Shown: positions 28,420 to 37,444, counted from the first letter of the stretch. The stretch: 64,000 nucleotides of DNA from Cellulophaga fucicola (GCF_900119145.1 NZ_FPIY01000002.1:919306-983305), one strand, 5' to 3'. Translations and numbers: made by a program. The notes: generated by a model from the letters alone, not told the origin.

Positions 28420-28908
28420 ATGTTGAAAAAACTGAAAATAAAAAATATAGTTCTAGAATCACTTTCTTTCATTCTTATACTATTTAGTATAGGAAAGTTT
28501 CAATATGCTTATCGCTCAAATGAGTATAATATATTGCTTAATACGAATATTGATAAAGTAGATAAACTAGATGTTGGAAATTTAAGTGACTTTTTGTTAG
28601 AGTCCTTTTGGTGGAAATTATTGTCTTTAGTAATTGTTTTCATTTCAATTGAAATTTTCAAATTATGGAGTAAAAATAAAACTGGGTTTTTAGAAACATT
28701 AATAGCATTTATACTAGTTTTTTTTCTATTTCCAATCGGATTTTTTGATTCTGGAAATACTAATGGTGTAATAAATCTAGTTGGAGATATTTTTAGCGAT
28801 AACCTTAAAATAAAAATGTTAATCGCAGGTGTTTTTTGGCTTACAGTTGGAACAGTAATACTATGGAGAACTCTAAAAAACACTAAACACAACAATGCCT
28901 ATAATTAA
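28420..28908 (+). CDS. Four-helix membrane protein of unknown function
   Basis: The 162-residue product has hydrophobic stretches at about 12-28, 63-82, 88-108 and 130-150. I recognise no family. I take the ATG at 28420, just after the site core; the frame can extend back to a TTG inside the core. The C-terminus (KHNNAYN) is encoded by the left arm of an attC-like half site, as seen for the TrlF gene. Confidence 0.6.
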   Translation: MLKKLKIKNIVLESLSFILILFSIGKFQYAYRSNEYNILLNTNIDKVDKLDVGNLSDFLLESFWWKLLSLVIVFISIEIFKLWSKNKTGFLETLIAFILVFFLFPIGFFDSGNTNGVINLVGDIFSDNLKIKMLIAGVFWLTVGTVILWRTLKNTKHNNAYN

Positions 28909-28976
28909 TGTGGGGTTTCTGGTTTTACGCCAAGGTCTGTGTATATTTATGAGGTCGCCAAATCTTTTGATTTGGC
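28892..28976 (+). repeat. attC-like half site with an internal hairpin
   Basis: The left arm CACAACAATGCCTATAAT and interior AAGGTCTGTGTATAT match the sites at 27524 and 63391. No right arm with GTTG follows. In its place is an exact hairpin, GCCAAATC-TTTT-GATTTGGC (28957-28976). I read this as a truncated or altered site. Confidence 0.5.
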
Positions 28977-29000
28977 TTTAGAACAAAAAAGATAAAACAA

Positions 29001-29705
29001 ATGACAGATAACAATTTAAGTAAAAAGGTTAATTTTCTAATTTTCTATTCAATAATCAGTACAACATTCTTTTTATTATTTGTAGTGTATTTAAATATTC
29101 AAAAAAATAAAAATCTTGATGAGTTAACAGTTAAACGTATAAACATAGTGGATGAAACTGGAACGAATTTAAGAATGGTCATCAGCAATGAAGTTAGACA
29201 ACACCCAGGAATCATTAATGGAGAAAAACTCAAACCACGAGAAAGACCGTCAGGAATGATTTTTTTTAATTCTGCTGGAGATGAATGCGGAGGATTAGTA
29301 TATGACGGAAATAAGAATAACGCTGGGATGGTTTTATCAGTTGACAAATTTCGTGATGACCAAATTATGCAACTTCAGTATATGGAAAACACAAAAAACA
29401 ATGCAAGAAAATATGGATTGCAATTATGGGATTACCCTAAAGAAAACACTAACCGAGAACGAAACAAAAGGTTTGAAAAATTAGACTCAATTAACGATAA
29501 ACTTTTAAAGAAAAATGAATATCAAAAAATGAGACTTGACAGCTTATTAATGGAAGACAGACTATTTATAGGAAAAAATTTCAACAAAGATGTTGGACTA
29601 TTCATTAATGATAAAACAGGAAATCCAAGAATCAAAATATACATTGATAATAATGATACGCCTAAAATTGAACTTTTAGATGTAAACGGAAAAACGATAG
29701 ATTAA
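29001..29705 (+). CDS. Membrane-anchored protein of unknown function
   Basis: The 234-residue product has a short cytoplasmic start, one membrane helix (about 11-32) and an extracytoplasmic region. Visible stretches are INIVDETGTNLRMVISN, PSGMIFFNSAGDECGGLVYDG and NDKTGNPRIKIYID. I recall this pattern from uncharacterised Bacteroidota proteins but know no function. It begins 24 bp after a hairpin and ends 4 bp before the next attC-like site, so it fills one cassette. Confidence 0.7.
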   Translation: MTDNNLSKKVNFLIFYSIISTTFFLLFVVYLNIQKNKNLDELTVKRINIVDETGTNLRMVISNEVRQHPGIINGEKLKPRERPSGMIFFNSAGDECGGLVYDGNKNNAGMVLSVDKFRDDQIMQLQYMENTKNNARKYGLQLWDYPKENTNRERNKRFEKLDSINDKLLKKNEYQKMRLDSLLMEDRLFIGKNFNKDVGLFINDKTGNPRIKIYIDNNDTPKIELLDVNGKTID

Positions 29706-29708
29706 CGT

Positions 29709-29770
29709 CACCTAACAAGACATATAATTGATGCGCTCCGGGACACTAATCATATACAAACACGTTGTAA
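29709..29770 (+). repeat. Short attC-like site
   Basis: The left arm CACCTAACAAGACATATAAT and the right arm AATCATATACAAACACGTTG can pair over most of their length, with ATATAATTGATG opposite CACTAATCATAT. At about 60 bp it has the size of classical short attC sites. Confidence 0.55.
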
Positions 29771-29775
29771 CACAT

Positions 29776-29949
29776 TTGAAAAATAAAATCTACATACTAT
29801 TAATTTTACTTGCATTTAGCTGTTCTGGGTCTAAAGAGAAAGAAACTGAACGGATTGAAATGCGGAATTTGACAGTTTTTGAACTAGACTATCAAAACAG
29901 TCCTGAAAAAATAAATACTGTTGCCAACACAACCTATAAACAATACTGA
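29776..29949 (+). CDS. Small lipoprotein (possible remnant)
   Basis: With a TTG start at 29776 the product is a 57-residue lipoprotein: MKNKIYILLILLAFSC with Cys at position 16, a typical lipobox. The earlier ATG (29728) would lie inside the attC-like site and spoil the signal. The end (ANTTYKQY) is coded by a sequence with CCAACACAACCTATAA, like a left attC arm. The product is short and may be a cut-down copy of a longer gene. Confidence 0.45.
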   Translation: MKNKIYILLILLAFSCSGSKEKETERIEMRNLTVFELDYQNSPEKINTVANTTYKQY

Positions 29950-30101
29950 CCTCAGAGCTTACTCCTATACTCCTATCCTCCTATCATTTAATTTTTTAAT
30001 ACCGAATATAAATTGAAAAACCACGAATATATATTGATCATTACTTTAGTATAAAATAATCTTAATATTTAGACTGTTAAAAATTTGAAAAGATTACAGT
30101 T

Positions 30102-30938
30102 ATGATTAAGGGTACTCACATATTAAGTCTAGTGTTATTATTTGCTTTTTTTTCTTGTAAAAAACATATTAACCCACAAAAGAACCAGGCCAGTAATGAA
30201 AAAAAAATATTAGCAAACGATGAAGCTTCTATAATTAATGCGGCCAAAATAGCAACAAAAAACACAGTAGATTTAGACATAATATCTTCAAAAGGAGTAT
30301 CTATTATGAGTAAGCATATAGTTACATTTGATTATGGTCATGATAATTTTTTAGATGCGCTAGTGTTTTGGGGGTTTAAAAACAACTCAGACAATTCATT
30401 TTATAAGTCAAAAATTTTATTCTTAAAAAATAACGGGAAAGAACTGATAGCTACAGACTCCTTAACTTATACAAGTAAATACATAATACCTTCCCAAAGC
30501 AAAAACTTTTACTCTAATAGAGGTGATGGTATTATAATTGAAAAATACTCTTCTGATGCTTACGGAAAACTATCGGATACTATTAGCAGCAGAGGAATAG
30601 TTATTTACCTTAGAAATTCATTATCCCTTGATCATATATCAACCAACGATATCAAGTTCAACTTTACAAGAACAAATCATTGGAAATACGTATCAGCAAA
30701 AAAAGGTCTTTATTGCAGAGATCAGCCTGGAAAAAAGGGAAAAGTAATTCATACATTAAATTACGGAGAAGCTGTAAACGTTATCCGAAGAACAAATAAA
30801 GAATTAACAATTTATAATGAGGATATAAATGAATACATTACTGGAGACTGGGTGTGTATAAAATTAAATACAAACAGTACATATGCTACTGAAGGTTATG
30901 TTTTTAATGGTTATTTAACAGACGATAATCCTAATTAA
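30102..30938 (+). CDS. Lipoprotein with C-terminal SH3-like domain
   Basis: The 278-residue product has a lipoprotein signal (LLFAFFSCKK, Cys about 19). A bacterial SH3-like domain lies near residues 205-275: YVSAKKGLYCRDQPGKKGKVI, LNYGEAVNVIRR, then GDWVCIKL and GYVFNGYL. The middle part is not recognised. Such domains often bind cell-wall peptides. The gene is followed 45 bp later by another lipoprotein gene. Confidence 0.8.
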   Translation: MIKGTHILSLVLLFAFFSCKKHINPQKNQASNEKKILANDEASIINAAKIATKNTVDLDIISSKGVSIMSKHIVTFDYGHDNFLDALVFWGFKNNSDNSFYKSKILFLKNNGKELIATDSLTYTSKYIIPSQSKNFYSNRGDGIIIEKYSSDAYGKLSDTISSRGIVIYLRNSLSLDHISTNDIKFNFTRTNHWKYVSAKKGLYCRDQPGKKGKVIHTLNYGEAVNVIRRTNKELTIYNEDINEYITGDWVCIKLNTNSTYATEGYVFNGYLTDDNPN

Positions 30939-30983
30939 AACACAGTAATTAATTAAAGTTAGAACAATTTAAAAGCTAAAAAT

Positions 30984-31889
30984 ATGAATTTTAGAAAACA
31001 CATATCAAAACTATATTTAATAGTTGTTTTATTTGCTTTATATTCTTGCAATAATAAAACTGAAGAACAACAACTTCAAATTAATAAGCTACAAAAACAA
31101 TTAACAGCAAAAGACTCTATTATTAATGTTATATCTGGAGATTTAGACAAATCGAACCATAAAATTGAAAATAGTAGCGCTGAAATTTTAACTTTAGAAA
31201 ACCAAATTAATGCAGAAACTCTAATTAGTTTTACTGATGAATCTGCTCCAATTATAAATACCAAAAACTTTATAAAATTTGCTTTTAAATCTCATGATAT
31301 CGAGAATACAAATATTATGTCAAGTATATGGTGGAAAGGAGCATTTATAAACAGCAAACAATTTGAAAAACCAAGGTTAGCACTAGACGAGTTTTCTATT
31401 ATAAATTACATCTGGAGTAGTATAGATAGGAGTCCAGAAAACTTAAAAAAACTTATAACACCTAAAGAAAAACAAGTACTTTATTTAATATTTAAAAACA
31501 ACAATTTATACAAAGAATCAGGTGCGTCGTCAATAGTAAAGGCCTTATTAACCGCTTATACTGAAGTAGAAAATAATGAATCTATAAGGTATGAAAATGA
31601 TTTAACTAGTAAAATGTACTCTCAAGTCCAATATGCAGATAATTATTGGGATGTATATGAAGAAATTGAGAATACAATTAATGATTTTGCTAGCGAAGAG
31701 GTTAAAGGTATTTTGTCTGATGAAAATTACTCTCCTAAAAAAGGCCAAGAGAGTAAATTAAGCAACAGAGTGTTTTTTGTTTATTCATTTTGGATAAGAA
31801 GGTATAAAGAAAAGAATCAAACACTAGTTTATGAATTACTAAAAGAGCTTCACCAAAACGTATCTAATGAAAGCCCTAATTCTTTTTAA
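30984..31889 (+). CDS. Lipoprotein with coiled coil, unknown function
   Basis: The 301-residue product has a lipobox ending at Cys22 (VVLFALYSCNN). A coiled coil of about residues 28-75 (QLQINKLQKQL and similar heptads) is followed by a helical region rich in Glu and Asn. No family recognised. It may share a promoter with the SH3 lipoprotein just upstream; neither has an intact attC-like site directly behind it. Confidence 0.7.
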   Translation: MNFRKHISKLYLIVVLFALYSCNNKTEEQQLQINKLQKQLTAKDSIINVISGDLDKSNHKIENSSAEILTLENQINAETLISFTDESAPIINTKNFIKFAFKSHDIENTNIMSSIWWKGAFINSKQFEKPRLALDEFSIINYIWSSIDRSPENLKKLITPKEKQVLYLIFKNNNLYKESGASSIVKALLTAYTEVENNESIRYENDLTSKMYSQVQYADNYWDVYEEIENTINDFASEEVKGILSDENYSPKKGQESKLSNRVFFVYSFWIRRYKEKNQTLVYELLKELHQNVSNESPNSF

Positions 31890-31975
31890 AATTTTAGTTA
31901 AATCTAGTTTTTTTGAACTTTTTAATAATATTTATGTATTACATTAGGCGCTTAACCTCTCTACTAACCGCATAG

Positions 31976-31990
31976 AGAACCGTTACTCAA
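31976..31990 (+). repeat. attC-like right half site
   Basis: AACCGTTACTC matches the right ends of other sites (AACCGTTGCAC, AACCGTTGGCA). No pairing left arm is found in the preceding 90 bp. It ends 4 bp before the next gene. Confidence 0.35.
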
Positions 31991-31993
31991 AAT

Positions 31994-32887
31994 ATGAAAA
32001 ACATACTTGTAATAATAGTTTTCTTTGTTTCTAACTTCTGTTTTGGTCAAATAAAGGCAGTGATATTTGACAAGGAAACTAAAGAAAAAATATCCTATGT
32101 TAACATTTGGATTGAAAATGAAAATATAGGAACTACTTCAAACGAAAACGGAGCGTTTTTCATTGACAATTCTAAAGGAGAAATTTTAGTGCTTTCGAGT
32201 TTAGGATATGAGACTATGAAAATCAATCTAAAAGAAGTGCCTTCTAAAATATTCTTAATTCCAAAATCCTATGAATTGGATGAAGTAATTGTTTCAACAA
32301 AAAAAGAAAGTAAAGAAAAAATAATTGGAGCATTTCAAGATTCTGAAATTGGATTTTACTACGCTACAGAAAAAAACCCTGAAATAAAAGCTAGATTATT
32401 TAATTATGATACATCTTATTCAGAAACACCTTTTTTAAAAAGTATAAAATTTAGAATTTTTAGTGACATTAAAAATGCGAAATTCAATATTAGGTTTTAT
32501 TCAGTTGGAGACAATGGGCAACCTGATAAACCTATTTACGAAAAAAATATAATTGGAATTTCTAAAAAGGGAACGAAAAATTTGGAAATTGATTTATCGG
32601 ACTTAAATATTTACTTTCCTGATAACGGACTCTTTGTAAGTTACGAATGGTTAATAATTGAAGAAAATGAATTTAATAGTTCGTTTCCAACCCAAGATTC
32701 TAATAAAAAAATTGAGAAAACACTTTATGAACCAAAAGTTGGACTTTTACCGGTTACAAAAAACACAAATAGTTGGCTGTATAAAAATGGGAAATGGGAA
32801 AAAGTAGATAAATTTAAAGGAAATAGTCCAAAACCGTATTTAGATAATTATGGGATTTTAGCAATTGAATTAACACTTACGAATTAA
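31994..32887 (+). CDS. Secreted carboxypeptidase-regulatory-like domain protein
   Basis: The 297-residue product has a signal peptide ending near CFGQ. A CarboxypepD_reg-like beta sandwich covers about residues 20-95: AVIFDKETKEKISYVNIWIEN, TTSNENGAFFID, VLSSLGYETMKI and LDEVIVS. In Bacteroidota this domain often precedes a TonB receptor barrel; here the remaining 200 residues are not a barrel and I do not recognise them. The gene fills one cassette, between a right half site and the attC-like site at 32899. Confidence 0.8.
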   Translation: MKNILVIIVFFVSNFCFGQIKAVIFDKETKEKISYVNIWIENENIGTTSNENGAFFIDNSKGEILVLSSLGYETMKINLKEVPSKIFLIPKSYELDEVIVSTKKESKEKIIGAFQDSEIGFYYATEKNPEIKARLFNYDTSYSETPFLKSIKFRIFSDIKNAKFNIRFYSVGDNGQPDKPIYEKNIIGISKKGTKNLEIDLSDLNIYFPDNGLFVSYEWLIIEENEFNSSFPTQDSNKKIEKTLYEPKVGLLPVTKNTNSWLYKNGKWEKVDKFKGNSPKPYLDNYGILAIELTLTN

Positions 32888-32898
32888 AAAATATTGTG

Positions 32899-32996
32899 GT
32901 TAACAATGTTTATAATTTATTGTTAGTTCTCGGCTACTTACGAATCCCGAAGCGTATGGACTCGCTGACTTTCTGCATATTATTTATTTGTTAACT
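32899..32996 (+). repeat. attC-like site after the CarboxypepD_reg gene
   Basis: GGTTAACAATGTTTATAAT at the left and TATTATTTATTTGTTAAC at the right are imperfect reverse complements around a 60-bp interior. It lies 11 bp after the stop codon. Confidence 0.5.
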
Positions 32997-33036
32997 TTAG
33001 TGCTTAAACTACATAAACACATTAGCACACATAAAT

Positions 33037-33291
33037 ATGAGTGAAATACTTAACAAAATTAAACTAGAAATTGATAACTACGCAAAGGACTCTAATTTAA
33101 CTGAATTACAAATAGTTGAAAAATTAGAAAAACACTACTTTAATAAAAAAGTAAACGATAATTTAAAACTGTATAAAAAAGGGAAGAAAAAGGTAAGTGA
33201 CATTACAAAGGATCTGAAAATATCTCCACGCAAATTTTATGCAATTTTAGAAAAGAAGAAAATAGAACACAAAAAGTACAATAAAGGCTAA
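33037..33291 (+). CDS. Small basic protein, possible helix-turn-helix
   Basis: The product has 84 residues, about a quarter of them Lys. The C-terminal half, KVSDITKDLKISPRKFYAILEKK, has the spacing of a helix-turn-helix. It starts after the last attC-like site of the block. No family recognised, so DNA binding is only suggested. Confidence 0.55.
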   Translation: MSEILNKIKLEIDNYAKDSNLTELQIVEKLEKHYFNKKVNDNLKLYKKGKKKVSDITKDLKISPRKFYAILEKKKIEHKKYNKG

Positions 33292-33382
33292 AAAACTGAG
33301 AAAATATAGGAACCTAAAAAAATGTTGATTTAGTATACTTGCGTATTCTCAAAGTTTCTAAAGTTTAGAATAACAATACATA

Positions 33383-33940
33383 ATGCCAGAAAACAAAACT
33401 ATTTTTTATCAATCTAAAAAAGAAAAAGTTATACAAATACTTGTGTTTACTATTCTTCTGCTCTTTTTTATAGGGTTATCAATACTCTCTTTAATAATGT
33501 TTATGAGTTTTTTTGATGGCAAAACTATAACTGATATAAAATCTATATTTTTCTTAATATTTATGTCTATTATATTGCTTTCTCCTGTAGTAATTTCAAT
33601 TTATTTAGTAATTGGAATATACTCTCAATTTAAACGAACTAAGGTAATATGTGAAATTGATAATAATAATATATATTTTTCTGATTACTCCATCTGGATA
33701 AAAAAACCAAGAACCATCCTTAAAAAAACCACAATTCCGATCACCGATATAAAAAGTGTAGAAACTAAAAAAGTACTTTTTGAAACAGTTCTAAAATTAG
33801 AGTTTACTCTAAATAAATATAACACGCTTAAAGGAGGAATAAACTCGTCTTTAAATAGAATCTCTGCTAAAGACAAAGAGTCTTTAGTAAGTAAAATTGA
33901 AGCAATACATAGTAACAAAAAGGATAGATTAAATGAGTGA
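33383..33940 (+). CDS. Membrane protein with PH-like C-terminal part
   Basis: The 185-residue product has two membrane helices (about 17-42 and 52-78). A soluble beta-rich region of about 90-180 follows, with strands such as KVICEIDNNNIYFSDYS and TIPITDIKSVETKKV. This is the layout of small bacterial PH-domain membrane proteins, but the family is not certain. Its end overlaps the next gene by 8 bp, so the two are co-translated. Confidence 0.65.
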   Translation: MPENKTIFYQSKKEKVIQILVFTILLLFFIGLSILSLIMFMSFFDGKTITDIKSIFFLIFMSIILLSPVVISIYLVIGIYSQFKRTKVICEIDNNNIYFSDYSIWIKKPRTILKKTTIPITDIKSVETKKVLFETVLKLEFTLNKYNTLKGGINSSLNRISAKDKESLVSKIEAIHSNKKDRLNE

Positions 33941-34478
33941 TAATCACACATCAATTGTTTCGGAAAAAACCAACATTAATAACACCAAAGAATTAGGTGA
34001 AAAAGTTCTACAGTTTTTAATTGAGAGAAAAATCATTGAAGAAAAACTAACTGATTGTACTTTAGGTGTTCTTGGTTACAAACCTGGCTCAAATTTCTTA
34101 TCCGTACTAGAAAAACAAAATGGAGATTTCCTAAACTTAGGGGTAAATGGCCTGGAAGTTATAACCAAAAGAACGGTTTTTCATAGTAACGGAGAAAATC
34201 TAGAAGGTATTTATTGTCCAAATTGCAAACAAAATCAAATAGAAAAAAACTGGAGCAATGCACTAGACAGTTGGTATAACAAATCAAATTCAGACTTAAT
34301 AAAATGCTCTAATTGCTCTTACGAAAACTCAATAACTAAATTCATTTTTGAGCCAAATTGGGCTTTTGGAGATTTCGGACTCGTTTTTTGGAATTGGGGC
34401 AAATTTAAAAATCAATTTTTTACAGATTTAGAAAAGGTAATCGGAACAGAAATAAAAGTTATTTACGGAAAGGTTTAA
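33933..34478 (+). CDS. Zinc-ribbon-like protein of unknown function
   Basis: The 181-residue product has two cysteine pairs, CPNC and CSNC, about 34 residues apart, which form a likely zinc ribbon. It also has an aromatic end, NWAFGDFGLVFWNWGKF. The start overlaps the preceding membrane protein gene. I recall similar Bacteroidota proteins without known role. Confidence 0.65.
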   Translation: MSDNHTSIVSEKTNINNTKELGEKVLQFLIERKIIEEKLTDCTLGVLGYKPGSNFLSVLEKQNGDFLNLGVNGLEVITKRTVFHSNGENLEGIYCPNCKQNQIEKNWSNALDSWYNKSNSDLIKCSNCSYENSITKFIFEPNWAFGDFGLVFWNWGKFKNQFFTDLEKVIGTEIKVIYGKV

Positions 34479-34554
34479 TAAAAAAGTAAATACTTCTTTT
34501 TAAAGCTCACCATATCCAAAATTAATCTCTTTACTTTTACAACAATCAATAGAT

Positions 34555-35124
34555 ATGAACGCGTTAATATTAGACAAAACATTCACCAAAGAAGACTACA
34601 AAATAAACAGGTTAGCAATAGCAGAATATGACAGCTGTACATTTAAAGAGTGTATTTTTACTGAGTCGTTCTTATCTAATGTAAATTTTATAGGGTGTAC
34701 GTTTATAGAGTGCGATTTTACCAATGCAAAAACCAAAAACACTTCTTTTAACAACGCAACATTTAACAACTGTAAACTATTAGGACTGCTATTTAATGGC
34801 TGTAATCCTTTTTTGCTATCATTTACCTTTACAGATTGTAATTTGCAGCTAGCATCGTTCTATAAGCTTACAATTAAAAAGACAGTATTTAAAAATTGTA
34901 ATTTAGAACAGGTAGATTTTTCGCAGTGCAACCTAACGCAGAGTACTTTTGACAATTGCAATCTTAAAAATGCCACCTTTGATGATTCTAACATAGAAAA
35001 GGCCGACTTTAGAACCGCTTACGACTTTACAATAGACCCAGAAAACAACAAGATAAAGAACGCTAAGTTTTCTACAAACGGACTGGCTGGTTTACTACGC
35101 AAACACAAGATTAGCATTAGCTAA
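34555..35124 (+). CDS. Pentapeptide-repeat protein
   Basis: Most of the 189 residues form A(D/N)LXX-like pentapeptide repeats: CTFKECIF, NVNFIGCTFIECDF, CNLEQVDFSQCNLTQSTFDNCNL and more. These fold as a right-handed beta helix. The family includes Qnr and other gyrase-protecting proteins. Size and Cys-rich repeats are similar to Qnr-like proteins, but that function cannot be assigned from the sequence. It has its own short upstream region and no attC-like site after it. Confidence 0.88.
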   Translation: MNALILDKTFTKEDYKINRLAIAEYDSCTFKECIFTESFLSNVNFIGCTFIECDFTNAKTKNTSFNNATFNNCKLLGLLFNGCNPFLLSFTFTDCNLQLASFYKLTIKKTVFKNCNLEQVDFSQCNLTQSTFDNCNLKNATFDDSNIEKADFRTAYDFTIDPENNKIKNAKFSTNGLAGLLRKHKISIS

Positions 35125-35189
35125 ATTTAACATAACGGTTTTATTTGTAACTTGTTAAAATAATAATCCTTAAAAAGTTACATACAAAT

Positions 35190-35540
35190 TTGGAGACTAC
35201 TTGTTTAGAATGCGGGAAAAAGCTTGTTGGTAGAGCTGATAAAAAATTTTGCGAAGATTATTGTAGAAATGCATACAATAACAAAATTAACAAAGACAGC
35301 AAAAACCTAATAAGAAACATAAACAACAGACTACGTAAAAACTATAGAATTCTAGATAGTTTTACACTTACGGAAGGCAAAACCAAAACTACACGTACTA
35401 GGCTTATAGACAAAGGGTTTGACTTTGAGTTTATAACAAACACCTACACTACCAAAAAAGGAACTACTTATTTTTTTGTATACGACCTAGGCTACTTGCC
35501 TTTAGATAATGATTATTATATGATTGTAAAAAGAGAATAA
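35190..35540 (+). CDS. Zinc-ribbon protein, paralogue of the gene beside the recombinase
   Basis: Starting at a TTG, the 116-residue product opens with CLECGKKLVGRADKKFCEDYC, a zinc ribbon. The helical middle part has RNINNRLRKNYRIL, and the end is GTTYFFVYDLGYLPL. The protein coded at 60296-60703 shares this whole architecture. The ribbon resembles DUF2116-type domains; the function is unknown. It converges on the sulfatase gene with 2 bp between the stops. Confidence 0.75.
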   Translation: METTCLECGKKLVGRADKKFCEDYCRNAYNNKINKDSKNLIRNINNRLRKNYRILDSFTLTEGKTKTTRTRLIDKGFDFEFITNTYTTKKGTTYFFVYDLGYLPLDNDYYMIVKRE

Positions 35541-35542
35541 TC

Positions 35543-37396
35543 TTATTCCTTTTTCTCGTAAAACATATTAATTTGTTTCAATGCTTCTTTAATTACATCG
35601 TAATGTAATTCGGCATCCATCATTTCATTTAGTTCTAAATCTGTTACATCAAACAAACCAGTAGAATACACTTTTGTAATTCGGTCTTCTTCAATAATAG
35701 CATAATTATTATTGTATCCGCTTACAAACCAATCTCTATGTTTTAAATTGTATAAATCTTGCCCCATACTGTAATCTTCTATAGGATTTGTAACACCCAT
35801 ATAGTTTTTCATTAATGTTGGTACAACATCATAATGTAAAGATGTAGTTGTGTAACTTTTTGCTGCTTTAGAAGCATCAAAAACAAACATAGGAACTTGT
35901 ATTTGGTATTTGGTAAAGTTACCACCGTGAGACCAATATCCCTTTTTGTTATCATCTAATTCTTGACCATGATCACCTGTAACCACTATAATAGTAGACT
36001 CTAATAAGTTCTTTTCTTCTAATGCCTTTAGTACATCACCAACTAAATCATCTATATAATATACTGCATTTTTATACCTATTAAAAAACATTGTATACTT
36101 TTCTTTATCGTTAGAATCTAACCCTAAATAGTTTACTTCTTTAGACGATGGTTTAAACTTAATATCGTAATCTTTAGGGTAGTCATAACCGTGAGCAGCA
36201 TCATAAAACAGAAAGTCAAAAAAAGGTGTTTGTCCTTCTTTTTTATCAAGATTAGCAATCCATTCTTCAGTTATTTCAGCATCTCTTGCAGATGGTGAGT
36301 CACCGTTAGAAGACAATCTTAAATTAGGAACAGCACTAAAAACATTTTTATCAAAAGGAGGGTTTTGCACGTTGGCGCTACCGTAAATTCCAAGATCATA
36401 ACCTTGCTTTAAAAACTCATCTATAAAAACAGGAGAGCGCTCTAACTTGGTAAATTGTTCCCAATACAAGCCTGTAAAGCCATAAAATAGAGAAAAAATA
36501 CCACCATCTGTACCATTAGACCCACTAAAGTGCTTTTGAAATACCTGCGACTTTTTAGATAAATTGTACATATTTGGACTAACAATACTATCCATACAGT
36601 CAAAACGCCAAGAGTCTAAGGTTATAAAAAGTATATTCTTTTTAACTTCAGGAGCAACAGATTCTATTTTATGTAAAGGATATACAATAGAATTACTTGT
36701 TGTAATATTATATAAATCTCTGTTTTTAATAGCCTTTTCTGGATCTACCACATTAATTTTTGCTAAAAAACGTTTTGCAGTTAAAGGGTGAAAAAGAGGG
36801 TACACACTAGCAATTTGAGTTACCGGCCTATAGTAACTAGCATCTGCCCACATATACACCAAATGTGTACAAACAAGTGATGTAAAAAACACCACGCACA
36901 TAAGCTTAATCCTTAAATTAAATTCTTTATTCACAATTAGCTTTCCTAAAAACAAAAATAAAAACTGAATCCCTATTAAAGCCAATACAGCTAGAATAAC
37001 ACTAAAAAAAGTGGTGTGTGAAAACTCAAATATATCTGTAGCTTTTTTTCCAAAAACCAACCTAAAAACAAAGGGAGATAAATGATATCTAAACTGACTA
37101 AAAACAATACTATCTAACTTTAAACCCAATAAGAATAAAGTAGACAACAGCACAAAAAAACCTTTGGTTAGCATCTTTTTCTTTGTAATAAAAAAGACCA
37201 ATGCACTTAACAAAAACACAGGAGTTGTTAATAGAATAAAATGACTAACAGTAGATAGTACAACATATACTTTTGAAACAAAATAATCTGCAATTTCTAC
37301 ATATTTTAAATATGTTCCAGCAATTATAAAAACAATAATTAAGTTAAATAAAAAGGCAATGAATAATTGTTTGTAAAACTGTTTGTTATTTTTCAT
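35543..37396 (-). CDS. Membrane sulfatase-family protein, DUF3413 (YejM/PbgA-like)
   Basis: I start at the ATG at 37396 (617 residues) because the upstream TTG overlaps a promoter box. Five membrane helices (about 1-185) with FRYHLSPFVFRLVF precede a periplasmic sulfatase domain. Its metal-site motifs are visible: ITLDSWRFDCMDS, SGSNGTDGGIFSLFYGF and VTGDHGQELDDN. The layout is that of YejM/PbgA and related alkaline-phosphatase-superfamily proteins. In E. coli that protein acts in lipopolysaccharide control and lacks hydrolase activity; whether this one is an enzyme is open. Confidence 0.85.
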   Translation of the reverse strand: MKNNKQFYKQLFIAFLFNLIIVFIIAGTYLKYVEIADYFVSKVYVVLSTVSHFILLTTPVFLLSALVFFITKKKMLTKGFFVLLSTLFLLGLKLDSIVFSQFRYHLSPFVFRLVFGKKATDIFEFSHTTFFSVILAVLALIGIQFLFLFLGKLIVNKEFNLRIKLMCVVFFTSLVCTHLVYMWADASYYRPVTQIASVYPLFHPLTAKRFLAKINVVDPEKAIKNRDLYNITTSNSIVYPLHKIESVAPEVKKNILFITLDSWRFDCMDSIVSPNMYNLSKKSQVFQKHFSGSNGTDGGIFSLFYGFTGLYWEQFTKLERSPVFIDEFLKQGYDLGIYGSANVQNPPFDKNVFSAVPNLRLSSNGDSPSARDAEITEEWIANLDKKEGQTPFFDFLFYDAAHGYDYPKDYDIKFKPSSKEVNYLGLDSNDKEKYTMFFNRYKNAVYYIDDLVGDVLKALEEKNLLESTIIVVTGDHGQELDDNKKGYWSHGGNFTKYQIQVPMFVFDASKAAKSYTTTSLHYDVVPTLMKNYMGVTNPIEDYSMGQDLYNLKHRDWFVSGYNNNYAIIEEDRITKVYSTGLFDVTDLELNEMMDAELHYDVIKEALKQINMFYEKKE

Positions 37397-37444
37397 TCTC
37401 TGTAAGGTAAAACGCTTCTTTAGTGTTGTAAGATGCAAACTTAA

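Larger units (their letters stand above)
24612..33000 (+). mobile_element. Integron-like cassette block without its own recombinase
   Basis: This block groups unrelated plus-strand genes of AT-rich, accessory character. Two near-copies of a unit made of terminator, promoter, palindrome and site core lie at 24613-24813 and 28218-28416. At least four attC-like inverted repeats (27524-27718, about 28159-28184, 29709-29770, 32899-32996) and two half sites separate the genes. Genes lie one or two per cassette, and some stop codons fall inside the left attC arm. The same site core lies behind the recombinase at 60.8 kb. The name is an inference from structure, not a database match. Confidence 0.55.

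Noticed and set aside
34483..34505. AT-rich hairpin after the zinc-ribbon gene as a terminator
   Set aside because: The possible stem (AAGTA with TACTT) is short and has only A-T pairs around one G-C, so support is too weak.
24556..35540. Prophage or conjugative element
   Set aside because: No capsid, tail, portal, relaxase or mating genes are present; the genes are single and unrelated.
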